Assembly: GCF_907164915.1 (NCBI RefSeq)
Contig: NC_061862.1
Span: forward strand, 85,360,846 to 85,424,845
Reading direction: 5' to 3'
DNA from: Impatiens glandulifera
Lineage: Eukaryota; Streptophyta; Magnoliopsida; Ericales; Balsaminaceae
Length of the DNA: 64,000 nucleotides
Below the pieces are notes generated by a model. That model was not told where the DNA came from. It made no database searches and was given only the letters and a program-made list of their open reading frames with translations. Position 1 is the first letter of the stretch; each line of letters begins with the position of its first letter. Below are positions 53,523-64,000 of the stretch, piece by piece. The translations under genes were made by a program, and so were the position numbers.

Positions 53523-55378
53523 TTTATAATATTGGTTGATGGTTGAAAATTGATATAGATTTGAAACTAATTAAAATAAAGAAGAGAGGCTAGTAATAAA
53601 AATAAAAGTACGTAAATAACATATTTATGTAAAAGTTTAAAATAAAAATAAAAAATCATAAGAGAAAAAATGTTACTACGTTGTTAAAGTAAATTAGAGA
53701 GAAAAAAATAATACTAATATATATTTTTTTTTGTGTATTAAACATACCCATACCTAAATATTATGATTTTTTATTGCACAACAATTTTATCACAATTCTA
53801 GTTCCCACCCATCAAAACTCATTTGAGCACCATAATACTAATAAGTTCCTTTTATATTGTTTTTATTTAAAACAATGCTTCTTAATAATTAAATTCTTTA
53901 TATAAACAAAATTCTCAATAAAGATAATAATGAGATGAGTAAAGAGATTATTGAATTTTATACTTTAAATATAATTATTTATATAAAACTTAAAACTTAA
54001 AAATTCATTTTTTTATAATTTAGTTAAATTTAAGATATATAGCATTAATAATAGATTTTGATTTATGATCATTACATTTTAATTATAATAGTTTTAATGA
54101 AACTGTTTTTCTTAATTTTTTTTTAGATAAATTTATAGATATAAGAAAGGTAGAATGTTCTAATATTATAATAAAATAATATATTGTTCCAATCCAAAAC
54201 ATAAAGGGTTAGTTCAAATTCGGATTTTTTTAATTTTTTTTTTATTATGAATAATTTGATTAAGGAATGATAGGTGATTTTAAAGAGGTTGGATTTTTTA
54301 TTTTTTATAAAAAAATTTATAGGGTGTTAATATATAATAATAAAAAAATAATAATTTAAAACGAAAGTATTTAATATTTTGATAAATGAATTGAATTATT
54401 TGATAAATAAAAATGAAAAATAAAATAATATTTAATTAAATTAGATGATTTAATCTCATTCAAATAAGTAAAATAAAAAATATAACACAAGTATAATAAA
54501 GGCTCTCTACACTGCTTTGGATGCAAAAGAGAGTAATGACAGCCAAAAAGTAAAACACTATGACCTAATTCTCTTCCACCACGTTAAATACTTAAATCCA
54601 ACAAGCTTATATTATATTGTTACAACTTACAATATTTAATTACAAAGAACTTAAATCTATGCATAAAGGTATCTAAATCAAAGCACATCCTCATGAACAT
54701 AATGAGATCCTCAGGATATAAATAAGGAATTTTTTTTTCTCTATAAAATATTAATAACTCATTTTCAATTAGCTACATCATCATAATCCAAATTATTCTA
54801 TTAAAAAAATAATAGTATATTAGTTATTAACTTTAAATATTTTTTATTAGTTAGATTTAATTATTAAATTTCAATTTTACTTCATTTAGGTAAATTTTAT
54901 CAATTCAATAAATCATATCAAATTTAATTATTATTATTTTCAAAAACTCAATCAAATAATTTTTATTTATTTTCGCATCATTAATTTCAAAATCTTTCTT
55001 CTCATTTATTTATTATTTTGAGCTTTGGTGAAAATTATATAATAGATAGGGTCTAGAAGAAACATGTTATGTAAACATGCGATATATACTTTGTAGGCAT
55101 CAACTTCCAACAAAAATAAAATAAAAAACATTGAAATTCTTAGATAGAAATTATAAATTTACATTTTCAAACTATTGGAATAATATATCCAATTTCAATT
55201 CCATAGTCTAAATGATCCAACAAACCAACCCCAATTCCAATTCAACACTAACTTAAACACAACCTAAATAAATATCAAGATTTCATACACCTAGTTCCAT
55301 TATTATTATTATTGTTTTTATAACTTACCCAAATTAAAAGAAAAAACATCAAACAAAAAAATGTACATAAAGCACATC
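53523..55378. other. Intergenic AT-rich sequence with a GGCCTTGTT-family MITE relic
   Basis: About 54207-54480 carries the core of the 18341 MITE family (GGTGATTTTAAAGAGGTTGG, GGTGTTAATATATAATAAT). The last ~150 bp before 55379 is probably the 3' UTR of the minus-strand endonuclease gene. No gene was found. Confidence 0.5.
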
Positions 55379-56116
55379 TTATTTGATGAAGTCTTTTACT
55401 TCATACCCATCCTCACGTCGCTGCTCTGCGCTCCATCGCATGATTGTTCGTTCTTCTACGTAAAAATTCTCTAGACACGATGAAAACTCACAAGGTTCCT
55501 CCTTTGAGTTTACATAAATAGCAAGCAATGTCTTTGCCACGCTGCCACAAAGTCGAATTACACATTCATAATCTGACCAAACCCTCAACCTTTGTGCAAA
55601 ACAATCCTTTTTTTCATACAAAACAAGCACAGCGTACTCCGAATGCACCACAGAAGGATGGTGCCTATACGCAACATAATCCACACCATATTGAGCTCCA
55701 GACCTTACCACCCAATTCCTATCACGAAGATGAGAATAAACCTTAAATGAGTAAGGGAAAGCTTCTCTTTTTGATTTCATGAATTTCCATAGATCGTTGT
55801 CATTTTTCGAATTTCCTTCCTCATCAAGGATCTTAAGACATTTGAGACTGTGGGAGAGGTAAAAGGCTTCCTCTAGAGTTAACTGAAACCATTGGTTGTT
55901 TTCTTCTTGTGCGGTTCTAGTGGGTCGGCCAAAACAGGCACGACTAAGAAGCTCAGCTTGTTCTGCTCCAACTTCAAGAAGTATAACGCAACCCGAGAGG
56001 AGTCCATGAAAATTTGTTGACGCAAGTAGTGAAGATTGAAGCTGTGAAATTATCTTTGACATGGGATCAGAATGAGCCTTAGCTTCTGCTCCCTTTCCTT
56101 TCCACCTTGGACCCAT
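55379..56116 (-). CDS. SEN2: tRNA-splicing endonuclease catalytic subunit (Sen2-like)
   Basis: Cleaves pre-tRNA at an intron splice site as part of the heterotetrameric TSEN complex. An intronless 245-aa frame; plant Sen proteins are about 240-250 aa and two near-identical paralogues are common, so SEN1 is an equally good name. The N-terminal domain includes LSRACFGRPTR and LTLEEAFYLSHSLKCLKI. The C-terminal nuclease domain has the family catalytic triad: Y150 in GVDYVAYRHHP, H158 in SVVHSEYAVL (eight residues on, the family spacing) and K195 in RLCGSVAKTLL. The start MGPRWKGKG is the usual plant one. All catalytic residues are present, so it should be active. Confidence 0.94.
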   Translation of the reverse strand: MGPRWKGKGAEAKAHSDPMSKIISQLQSSLLASTNFHGLLSGCVILLEVGAEQAELLSRACFGRPTRTAQEENNQWFQLTLEEAFYLSHSLKCLKILDEEGNSKNDNDLWKFMKSKREAFPYSFKVYSHLRDRNWVVRSGAQYGVDYVAYRHHPSVVHSEYAVLVLYEKKDCFAQRLRVWSDYECVIRLCGSVAKTLLAIYVNSKEEPCEFSSCLENFYVEERTIMRWSAEQRREDGYEVKDFIK

Positions 56117-58233
56117 TATGCCTAGTTCTGATAACCAATAAAGTATATATTATTGAAAAACATCCAATATGTTGAGAAATGGGGATGGATCTACTGCAAA
56201 AATACCATCTAAATAAGCTCATAAAGAAAGTACAAAGATGCAAAGTTAAATACCGCAAACTCGATAGGATAGCTGATAAAATTTATCATTACCATACAAC
56301 CCAATACAAGGCCTTAATGCCTTATTTAATCTTAGTTTATTTGAATAACCAAATGGTTATTTTTAAATATTTGGGCAAAGTGTTTATTTTTAATTGGATT
56401 ATTTGGGCAAAAAGACATTATGGATATTAATATATAATGAAATGTTTTTCAACTTTAATTTGAATAGAAAGTGTTTCAGTAAAATCTGATACCATGAAGA
56501 AAAATAGAGAGATATTTAACTTATTTTAAGTAGAGTAAAAAGATATTTATTGACAGAGATTAACCACTAAAGAACCTAATTAATTCCATATTGACTAAAT
56601 AAAGATAAATATAAACATCAACATACTCAACTCCTATAACTTCAGATATACCATTCTATCAAACAATTCAGCAAATACATAGAATACCCATAATTATAGG
56701 AATTAAATTTAAACAGCTTAACTATGTGTGAGTTACCTAGACAATGAAAACCATGATGTATTTTGAGCCTCTAGTATTTGTGAGACTATAGCTCAAAGTC
56801 CTACTATGATTGTGTACACGTGCAAAACTAGAATTTATTCGTCCAATGGTTATAACCCCCAACCATATAAGAAATTGTATTTGAATCTTGAAGTATGCAT
56901 GAACAAACTAACAATATCCAATTGCTCATCTGTGTAAAAGGGCAATAATAGGTCCCAATTTTCAGACAGGCAATCTTACAAGTTTTCCATGTCACCTACA
57001 TTACATGCATTTGTAAGGATAGTGCTTAGACCACCGTTTTCTTTTAACCTATGGCGCATCCGACAAGCCTCCTTTCTAAACCTAGTTCGCCGCATGATTT
57101 GTAACAAATTCTCTAGAGAATGACAAAATTAGTAAATTTCTATGCATAAAGTTTCCATTGGTTGCTAGTGAGTTTCCAATTATCGGATAGAAATAAGAAA
57201 GAAACAAATATACCAAAACCTAATCAAATAATGAAATAAAGTACTTGGGATGGTTTGCAATTGATGGATGTCTTCCCTTCTATCAAGCACTTTTGAATAT
57301 GAGGCCACACACTTGCTGATATTAAGTAGCTAAACTCCTTCCAGGTTGATAAATTGACATGATTTGAATGAGCATTAGCATTATTGACAACATGTTTTTA
57401 TATATTTTTAGTTTAAGTTCCTAATCACTTGATTCAACACCTCGACTAAGGCATTTAATCACTCTTCAATCTTCATCATATTGTATTGAAATCAAAGGAT
57501 TTATTACAATCTAAGCCACTAAACTGAAAATAGGAAGTATAAAAGTCATTAAAACTGTAAATGAACCTTGAAAAGTTGAGGATGATGATGATGATGGAAC
57601 TACTACCAAAATGACAGCAGCTCTAGAGGGTAGAAACAACTGCTCTTCTCTTTCCTTTAAAGGGAACAGTCGGGTAGGTTAGAATAAACCCAAAACCCAT
57701 CTGCATTTCTTTCTTCTAGGGTCCGGATTCATTGTCTTCAGCTTGCTTTCAATCTTAGACGTCGATTTTAGGGCATCTTAGCTCCATTTGATCCAGACCC
57801 GATTCCCTTTTCCTCCCAAAAACAGCAAACTCTTCTTCACATGGAACTCTCTTCAGTAATGGTGTCAATTCAATCATCAGCTCATAGATTGATCTGCATA
57901 GATGGATTCACAAAATAATTCCCCCTCTTCCTTCTTCCTCAAATCGGGACCAGGTAACACTTTATATTTTAACATTTTACTTTTTTTTATTATTATAAAT
58001 TTATGGTACTAAAAGAAATATAAGATAATATTTTTTTTAACCAGTTGCCCCCAATTAGGGGTCGAACTTGGGGAGATCTGACTAAATAAACCAATACATT
58101 TGGGACTCAAATTATCAAATATTTGAACATTTAAAGTTTTTTTTAACAAATGAACCTTGACTATGTGTATTTTAAATGACGTGTCAATGCATTAATTTTT
58201 ATTTAATTCCACCTGTCATTTCAGTTCATTCAT
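56117..58233. other. Upstream region of the endonuclease gene; no further gene supported
   Basis: The composition is moderately balanced, unlike the AT-rich deserts, and may include a 5' leader or leader intron of the minus-strand gene (a plausible acceptor sits just before 56116). A plus-strand start ATGGATTCACAAAATAATTC at 57902 followed by a GT site at 57953 could be a first exon, but no continuing exon was recognised. Confidence 0.4.
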
Positions 58234-58552
58234 ACGATGCTACCACTACATAGACTACTTGTATCCCACTTATAAATTGACACCTATATATAAAATTGAA
58301 ACATTACCTCTCTCTCATTTGTTGGTTTTTTCTCTTTGTATATGTGGCACTACATATACTGGTAGCATCGGACTGACTCAGTTCCCGTCAACCCATCGAT
58401 GCTACATGTACTGGTAGTGCATGTATCCATTAAGATAGTGTCATATGTACAAGGAGAAAAAAATTAACAAATGAGAGAGGTGAGGTTGTACTTTTGTGTA
58501 TAGGTGTCACTTCATGAGTGGAACACAGGTAGTGCATGTACATGTAGCATCG
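58234..58552. repeat. Foldback element (CGATGCTAC ends)
   Basis: Left arm 58234-58370 and right arm 58395-58552 are inverted copies around a spacer of about 24 bp. Shared blocks are CGATGCTAC, TGACACCTATA, CCTCTCTC(T)CATTTGTT and TTTTTTCTC(T/C)TTGTA. Each arm itself begins and ends with a GATGCTAC-type motif. It has no coding capacity, and no target duplication was identified. Confidence 0.8.
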
Positions 58553-58579
58553 AATTAACCCTATACTCCCTTATATTTT

Positions 58580-59070
58580 TTCAAAGAAGCACACTCATGG
58601 AATTCTCAACTCTCATATTTTTCTCAAAATCTTTCACCACGACTTCAATTCCCATTTCACCAACCTCAAGTCAGTTCTTGTCTCTAGTCGCACTCACCCA
58701 ACTCATCGAGCAAATCAAATCCGCTCTCATTCAAAAGCTGGCATCTCACAAATTGAAAATTCTCAAAATTGGAAGAAACCTGTTGTTGTCAGAGGATCTC
58801 CCAAGTCACATCTATCTTCAAAAACCACTCTGTTCTTGAGCCGGGGTGGGAGGAATCGCAGGCGCATTCACCTACGTGTGCCTAGATGCTAGATCGAAAA
58901 TCAATTCTATCAAAAGTACCGACTACCGAGTTATGCGGCTGTTTTGATTCCTCGAACCGCAGGCGCAATGAGAAATATCATTTCGTCCGCGATAATGGTT
59001 CCAAAAGAATTTATAACGCAGAGAATGCAAGTCGGCACTAAGGGAAGAAGATCTGTGTTTTATTAAGAAT
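58580..59070 (+). pseudogene. Mitoferrin-like carrier remnant (MFL1-type)
   Basis: Three in-order pieces match the plant plastid mitoferrin-like carrier family. They are an N-terminal region with SQNWKKPVVVRGSPKSHLSS (~58757-58815), GVGGIAGAFTYVCLD (58844-58890), the start of the first transmembrane repeat, and TAGAMRNIISSAIMVPKEFI continuing TQRMQ (58957-59030), with the carrier signature P-x-E-x-x-x-x-R. The first two are in different frames. The roughly 80 residues expected between the second and third pieces are missing, and the last repeat is absent. It is a broken gene fragment without visible introns, ending about 50 bp before the copia insertion. Confidence 0.65.
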
Positions 59071-59120
59071 CTAACTAGAAGATGAAGAAGGCCAGCTATG
59101 AAGAACATAACTGATACTAT

Positions 59121-59352
59121 TGTTGAAATTAATGTTTTTAATTAAAATAAATATTTTTAATTAATTATGGTATTGATTAGGATAATATTGAGAGGTTATA
59201 AGTTACAATATTTAATTTTAAGATAACGAAAAGATTTTGATTTTTATTATATATTTACCTTGGAATGGGATGATTGGAGAATCACAACAAAATAAGAATA
59301 TTTTCATTTCCTTTTGTAACCTCCGTTCCTTATTTTTCTCTTCAACCCAACA
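59121..59352 (+). repeat. 5' LTR of the copia element
   Basis: 232 bp, TG...CA. TTATATATTT at about 59247 is a candidate promoter TATA. It differs from the 3' LTR at seven single positions, with no indels. Confidence 0.96.
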
Positions 59353-59355
59353 AAG

Positions 59356-59367
59356 TGGTATCAAAGC
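59356..59367 (+). other. Primer-binding site of the copia element
   Basis: TGGTATCAAAGC, three bases after the 5' LTR, is complementary to the 3' end of initiator Met tRNA with one mismatch. This is the usual plant copia primer. Confidence 0.93.
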
Positions 59368-59381
59368 TTCAAGATCGATCC

Positions 59382-62300
59382 ATGGCGATGCTAGGAGATT
59401 CTTGGCCGATACGAGTAGCGCAACTCATTTTCGACGGAGAAGATTATGATTATTGGAGTGTTATGATGAAGACACTCCTAGTCTCACAAGATTTGTGGGA
59501 TTTGGTGGAGAACGGACACATTGAAGATCAAGATGCCGTAGGATCATCAGATCGTTCATCCGATAAAAAGTTAAAGGAGAACAAAAAGAAAGATGCGAAG
59601 GCCTTATTTTTTATTCAACAAAGTATTTCTCGTAAGCTTTTTCCGAGAATAATAGGGGTTAATACATCGAAGGAAGCGTGAGATATATTGCAAAAGGAAT
59701 TTGAAGGGAGCGACAAAATGAAGACAGTGAAGCTCCTGACTCTCAAACGAGAGTTTCAAAATTTAAGGGTGAAGAAGAAAGAAACTCTACAAGAGTACTT
59801 CTCAAGGGTGATCGAAGTTGTAAATCAAATCAAGTGTCTTGGCAATGACTTGACCGACAAAACGGTTTGCGAGAAGATCTTGATAAGTCTTTCTCCAAAG
59901 TATGACAATATGGTGGCTATTATTGAAGAAATGAAAGACCTCTGTCACTCAGTATTCACGATTTGATGGGTTCTCTTGAGATGCATGAACAACGGATGAA
60001 GCGACATACCAAAGCTTCCATCGAAAGTGCCTTTCAATCAAAAGTGAGTGTAAAAGAAGATTCTACGGAAAGCTCGAGTAAACGTCAATATTCTCGTGGC
60101 GGTGAAAATTATGGAAGAGGTCGAGGGCGTGGCCGAGGGGGAGGTAGAAACTTCCATGATAACAAATTTTGCAATCATTGTAAAAGATCCGGTCACGTTG
60201 AAGAAGACTGTTATCATAAAGGTAAACCTCAATGTTTTAATTGTAAGAGGTTTGGTCATATGCAAAAGGATTGTCAAGATCAAAGAAGAGAGCAAGTCAA
60301 TTATACCGAGGAGAAAAGGAATTGTGAAAGTGATGGAAGCACATTTTTTTGCATGTCAAGCGACTATTGGAAAAAATGATAACGAGTAGTATGTTGATAG
60401 TGGGTGTAGCAATCACATGACCGGAGATGAGTCAATTTTTTGCAAAATTGACAAGAGTGACACAACTCGGATCACAATGGGTAATGGTGCTGTGGTGAAA
60501 TCAAATGGAAGAGGTATGATCGCAGTAGATTCAAAGAAAGGTAAATTGCTAATCCATGATGTGTTGTTTGTTCCGGATTTAGCTCAAAATTTGCTGAGTG
60601 TTGGGCAACTTATGCAAAATAATCATGCATTGTACTTCGATGATGATTATTGTAAAATTTTTGACAAGAAAAATAATAGAGAGTTGATTGCGGTTGTTAA
60701 GATTGAGAGGAATCGAAATTTTCCTCTTAATCTTAAACCTGCAAGTTGTGCATCGATGAAGACCAATGTTGAAGATATGTCATGGTTGTGGCATAAACGG
60801 CTTGGGCATGTGAACTTTGAGAGCTTGAAATTGCTAAGCAGAAAAACTATGGTGTATGAGTTGCCAAATATTGATGACAAGCATGATGTTTGCGAGGCAT
60901 GTGCTCTTGGTAAAATCCATCGAGAGACGTTTCCGAAAGAGAAAGCCTAGAGAGCAAAATCATTGTTGGAGCTCATTCACACTGATATCTGTGGTCCGAT
61001 GTCCAAAAACTCTCACGGAGGTAACAAATATTTTATCACTTTTATCGACAATTTTACAAGAATGTGTTGGGTCTATTTTTGAGGCAAAAATTAGAAGCAC
61101 TTTCTGTTTTCAAGAAGTTTCAAAGAATGGCCGAGAGACAAAGTGGTAAGGTGATTAAAAGATTAAGAAGTGATAGAGGAGGAGAATACAACTCGAAGGA
61201 GTTCGAGAAATATTGTGAAGATATTGGTCTTGAAAGACAATTGACGACGAGTTATACGCCAGAACAAAATGGCGTTGCTGAGAGGAAGAATCGAACAATT
61301 GTCGAGATGGCGAGAACCATGATGAATGCAAAGGGGTTACCATTGGCTTTTTGGGCCGAAGCAACCTATACAGCAGTTTATTTGTTGAATCGTTGTCCGA
61401 CAAAGGCGGTTGAAAACAAGACACCATTCGAGGCATGGTCCGGGGGTAGAAAGCCGTCAGTCAATCACTTGAAAGTGTTCGGATCCATTTGCTATGCTCA
61501 TATCCCAAAGCAAATGAGAAATAAACTTGAAGATAAAGGTGAAAAATGCATATTCGTTGGCTATAGCACCAAGTCGAAGGGATATCGATTTTTTAGCTTG
61601 AAGAAAAATAAGGTGATTGAAAGTCGGGATGTGATCTTTAATGAAAAAGAACAATGGGATTGGAAAGAGAAAGGTGTTGAGGATGTACAAATGCCGATTT
61701 TTGAAGAAGATCGGAGGGAGTCATCTAGACAAGAAAATGAAAGTGGTTATGAAGAAAGTGAGCATCAACAATCTTCGACAACACAACCCGGGGCGAGTTC
61801 ATCCATTCCGATCCTTACTCCGGTAAAAATGAGAAATTTGAACGGCATATATGCTCGATGTAATTTCTGTGTTGTAGAACCTGAAATCTTTGAACAAGCT
61901 ATTCAAGAGGAGATTTGGGTGAAAGCAATGGAAGAAGAAATCAACATGATCGAAAAAAATGAAACTTGGGAGTTAGTAGAGAAGCCGAAAGAAAAAGATG
62001 TGATTGGGTTGAAGTGGATTTACAAGACGAAAATGAGTCCTGATGGTTCGGTTAAAAAATGCAAGGCAAGATTGGTGGCAAAAGGGTATTCTCAACAACC
62101 TGGAGTCGACTATCATGAGACATTTGCACCGATTGCGAGACACGAAACGATAAGGATGTTGATTGCATTAGCCGCTCACAAAGGATGGAAGCTTTACCAA
62201 CTTGATGTGAAATATGCATTCTTGAATGGAGTATTGAAAGAAGAGGTGTATGTGGTACAACCACAAGGCTTCAATGTTGAAGGAGAAGAAGAAAAAGTAT

Positions 62301-63424
62301 ACAAGTTGAAGAAAGCATTGTACGGATTGAAGCAAGCACCTCGTGCTTGGTATGGAAATATCGATGAGTATTTCTCTAAGAGAGGATTTTTTAGGAGTCC
62401 TAGCGAGCCGACACTCTACATCAAGCATGGTGAATCCGGTATGCTCATAGTCTCTCTTTATGTTGATGACTTGATTTTTACTGGAAATGATGAAAACATG
62501 ATTAATGAGTTCAAAACTGATATGATGAAGAAATATGAGATGAATTATTTAGGTTTGTTACATTATTTTTTGGGTATTGAGATTGATCAAAATGATGGAG
62601 GTGTATTTATTTGTCAAAATAAGTATGTCCAAAGCATTCATTCAAAATTTAAAATGGAGAATTGTAATCCCGTGATGACTCCATTGGTAGTAAATGAGAA
62701 GTTGGTGAAAGATGATGGTAGTGGTGATGCTGATGCGGTACAATATAGAAGTCTGGTTGGGAGTTTGTTGTACCTTACGATTACAAGACCCGATCATGTA
62801 TGCTACAGTTTATTATCTTGGTTTATGCACCGACCAAGCAAAATTCATCTTGGAGTTGCAAAGAGAGTGTTGCGATACATTAAAGGGACTATGGAGTATG
62901 GTCTCATGTTTGAAAAAAATGATAGTGAAGATATAGAGTTGTTTGAGTTCTGTGATAGCGATTGGGCTGGAAGCATGGATGACATGAAGAGTACATCCGG
63001 GTATTGTTATTCACTAGGTTCAGGTATTTTTTCATGGGCGTCGAAAAAGCAAGAGAGAGTTGCACATTCCTCCGCCGAAGCCGAATACATATCGGCAAAC
63101 GAAGCAACCAAACAATTGGTTTGACTAAGGAAGATTTTAGAAGACATGGGGGAGAAGCAAGATATGGCTACAGTTCTCTTTTGCGATAGCAAATCGGCAA
63201 TTGCTATGTCGAAAAATGCGGTATTTCATAGTCGAACAAAACACATCAACCTTAAACATCACTACATTCGTGAAGCAGTGGATGATGAAGAAGTAATGAT
63301 CAAGCACGTAAAGACTGGAGATCAACTTGCAGATATCTTCACTAAAGCACTTCCTTTAAACAAATTCGTCTACTTACGAGATTTGTTAGGCATGACCAGC
63401 AAAAACATTAAGGGGGAGTGTTGA
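59382..63424 (+). pseudogene. Copia gag-pol polyprotein pseudogene
   Basis: Starts at the first ATG after the primer site (MAMLGDS). Domains in order: gag (59382-~60160), two CCHC zinc knuckles (CNHCKRSGHVEEDC and CFNCKRFGHMQKDC, ~60170-60275), protease with VDSGCSNHM (~60393), pre-integrase HKRLGHVNFESL (~60795), integrase with SDRGGEY and [13 protein letters not shown] (~61170-61290), RT with YVDDL (62459), and RNase H with DSDWAG and SSAEAEY (~62950-63090). Breaks seen: stops at 59679, 60387, 60948 and 63122, each at an expected Trp codon; frameshifts near 59955, in the T-run at ~60345, and in the T-run at 61076-61080. The longest open part is 61064-63124. It cannot make a working polyprotein. 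Confidence 0.95.
63409..63418 (+). other. Polypurine tract of the copia element
   Basis: The purine run (AAGGGGGAG) directly abuts the 3' LTR and would prime plus-strand DNA synthesis. Confidence 0.9.
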
Positions 63425-63650
63425 AATTAATCTTTTTAATTAAAATAAATCTTTTTAATTAATTATGGTATTGATTAGGATAATATTGGGAGGTTATAAG
63501 TTACAATATTTAATTCTAAAATAACGAAAAGATTTTGATTTTTATTATATATTTACCTTGTAATGGGATGATTGGAGAATCACAACAAAATAAGAATATT
63601 TTCATTTCCTTTTGTAACCTTCGTTCCTTATTTTTCTCTTCAACCCAACA
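63419..63650 (+). repeat. 3' LTR of the copia element
   Basis: 232 bp, same ends as the 5' LTR, followed by the target duplication ACTAT. The pol frame ends three codons inside it (stop at 63422-63424). Confidence 0.96.
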
Positions 63651-63741
63651 ACTATAACTATGATGAAAATAAGAGCTGGACTTATTTTAGAAGATGGTTC
63701 CTTGTGTGGAAATGGAGATGGCAATGAAGAAGGAGAAGAAC

Positions 63742-64000
63742 TAGGGGTGAGCATAATTTGGGTTTACTCAAACCCAACCATAACTCAAACCCAAAATATT
63801 AATTTGGGTTGGTTAATTTGGGTTGAGTTGAGTATGGGTTGGGTTGGGTTTAACTTGGGTTGGGATAGGGTTACCCAAATTACCCAAATTATATAAATTT
63901 AATTTAATTTTCTATTATTAATCCAATATAAACTAATAATCTTCCAACTTTAAGTCGAACACGTTTTTGACATGTTTAACACGTTTTTCACAAGTTTAAC
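63742..64000. mobile_element. Left part of a hAT-type MITE, cut by the window edge
   Basis: Starts TAGGGGTGAGCA, like the ends of the 4979-5475 element, and is followed by many GGGTT / AACCC blocks in both orientations. The right end and target duplication lie outside the window. Confidence 0.55.

Larger units (their letters stand above)
59121..63650 (+). mobile_element. Complete but inactive Ty1/copia LTR retrotransposon
   Basis: 4,530 bp with two 232-bp LTRs, both starting TGTTGAAATT and ending CAACCCAACA, and a perfect 5-bp target duplication ACTAT (59116-59120, 63651-63655). Primer-binding site TGGTATCAAAGC and polypurine tract are in place. The order gag, protease, integrase, RT, RNase H is that of Ty1/copia. 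The LTRs differ at 7 of 232 positions (about 3%), so the insertion is fairly young. The coding region carries at least four nonsense changes and three frameshifts. Small open frames on the opposite strand are shadows. Confidence 0.97.

Noticed and set aside
57902..57960. Possible first exon of a plus-strand gene starting at 57902
   Set aside because: A start and a GT site exist, but no downstream exon in phase was recognised before the foldback at 58234.

Overview
This is a 64 kb piece of a nuclear plant genome, almost certainly a eudicot. It is very AT-rich. The genes have plant-type introns, and the proteins include a chloroplast-targeted MraY, a CYP710A sterol C-22 desaturase and an At2g34460-like plastid Rossmann protein. 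Interstitial plant-type telomere heptamers (CCCTAAA) occur near 25.1 kb. The species cannot be fixed from the sequence alone.

Six intact protein-coding genes can be reconstructed exon by exon. They are prefoldin subunit 6 (minus, 19.3-21.7 kb, 5 exons), MraY (plus, 26.2-28.4 kb, 6 exons, one GC-AG intron), CYP710A (plus, 36.0-37.6 kb, intronless), a plastid NAD(P)-binding Rossmann protein (minus, 39.3-40.4 kb, 4 exons), the replicative helicase subunit MCM3 (minus, 42.0-46.3 kb, 14 exons, E2F-like sites upstream) and a tRNA-splicing endonuclease catalytic subunit (minus, 55.4-56.1 kb, intronless). All are housekeeping or metabolic genes with unrelated roles; nothing suggests a cluster.

The rest is a transposon graveyard. 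The first 19 kb has no gene. It holds microsatellites, a three-copy 88-bp tandem repeat, hAT and Tourist-like (PIF/Harbinger) elements, hAT transposase remnants and a broken tRNA-Asp. Between 21.7 and 26.2 kb lies a Mutator-like terminal-inverted-repeat element with a perfect 9-bp target duplication that carries degenerate telomere repeats. The 29-35 kb interval holds a foldback repeat, an internally deleted Ty1/copia fragment and a large AT-rich inverted repeat. The 47-53 kb interval is the most complex. It contains a long palindrome of two converging copia gag fragments, one arm interrupted by a MITE whose empty site survives in the other arm, followed by a Tigger-like Tc1/mariner pseudogene and a hAT element nested in a Tourist-like element. 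At 58-64 kb there is a foldback repeat, a broken mitoferrin-like carrier remnant and a complete but dead Ty1/copia retrotransposon (two 232-bp LTRs, 5-bp target duplication).

Most notable are the gag palindrome with its built-in empty-site record, the intact MraY gene that has lost conserved family motifs, and several strong foldback hairpins, one of them directly upstream of the plastid Rossmann gene. I found no operon-like or CRISPR-like system, and no clear candidate for a wholly new biological system.
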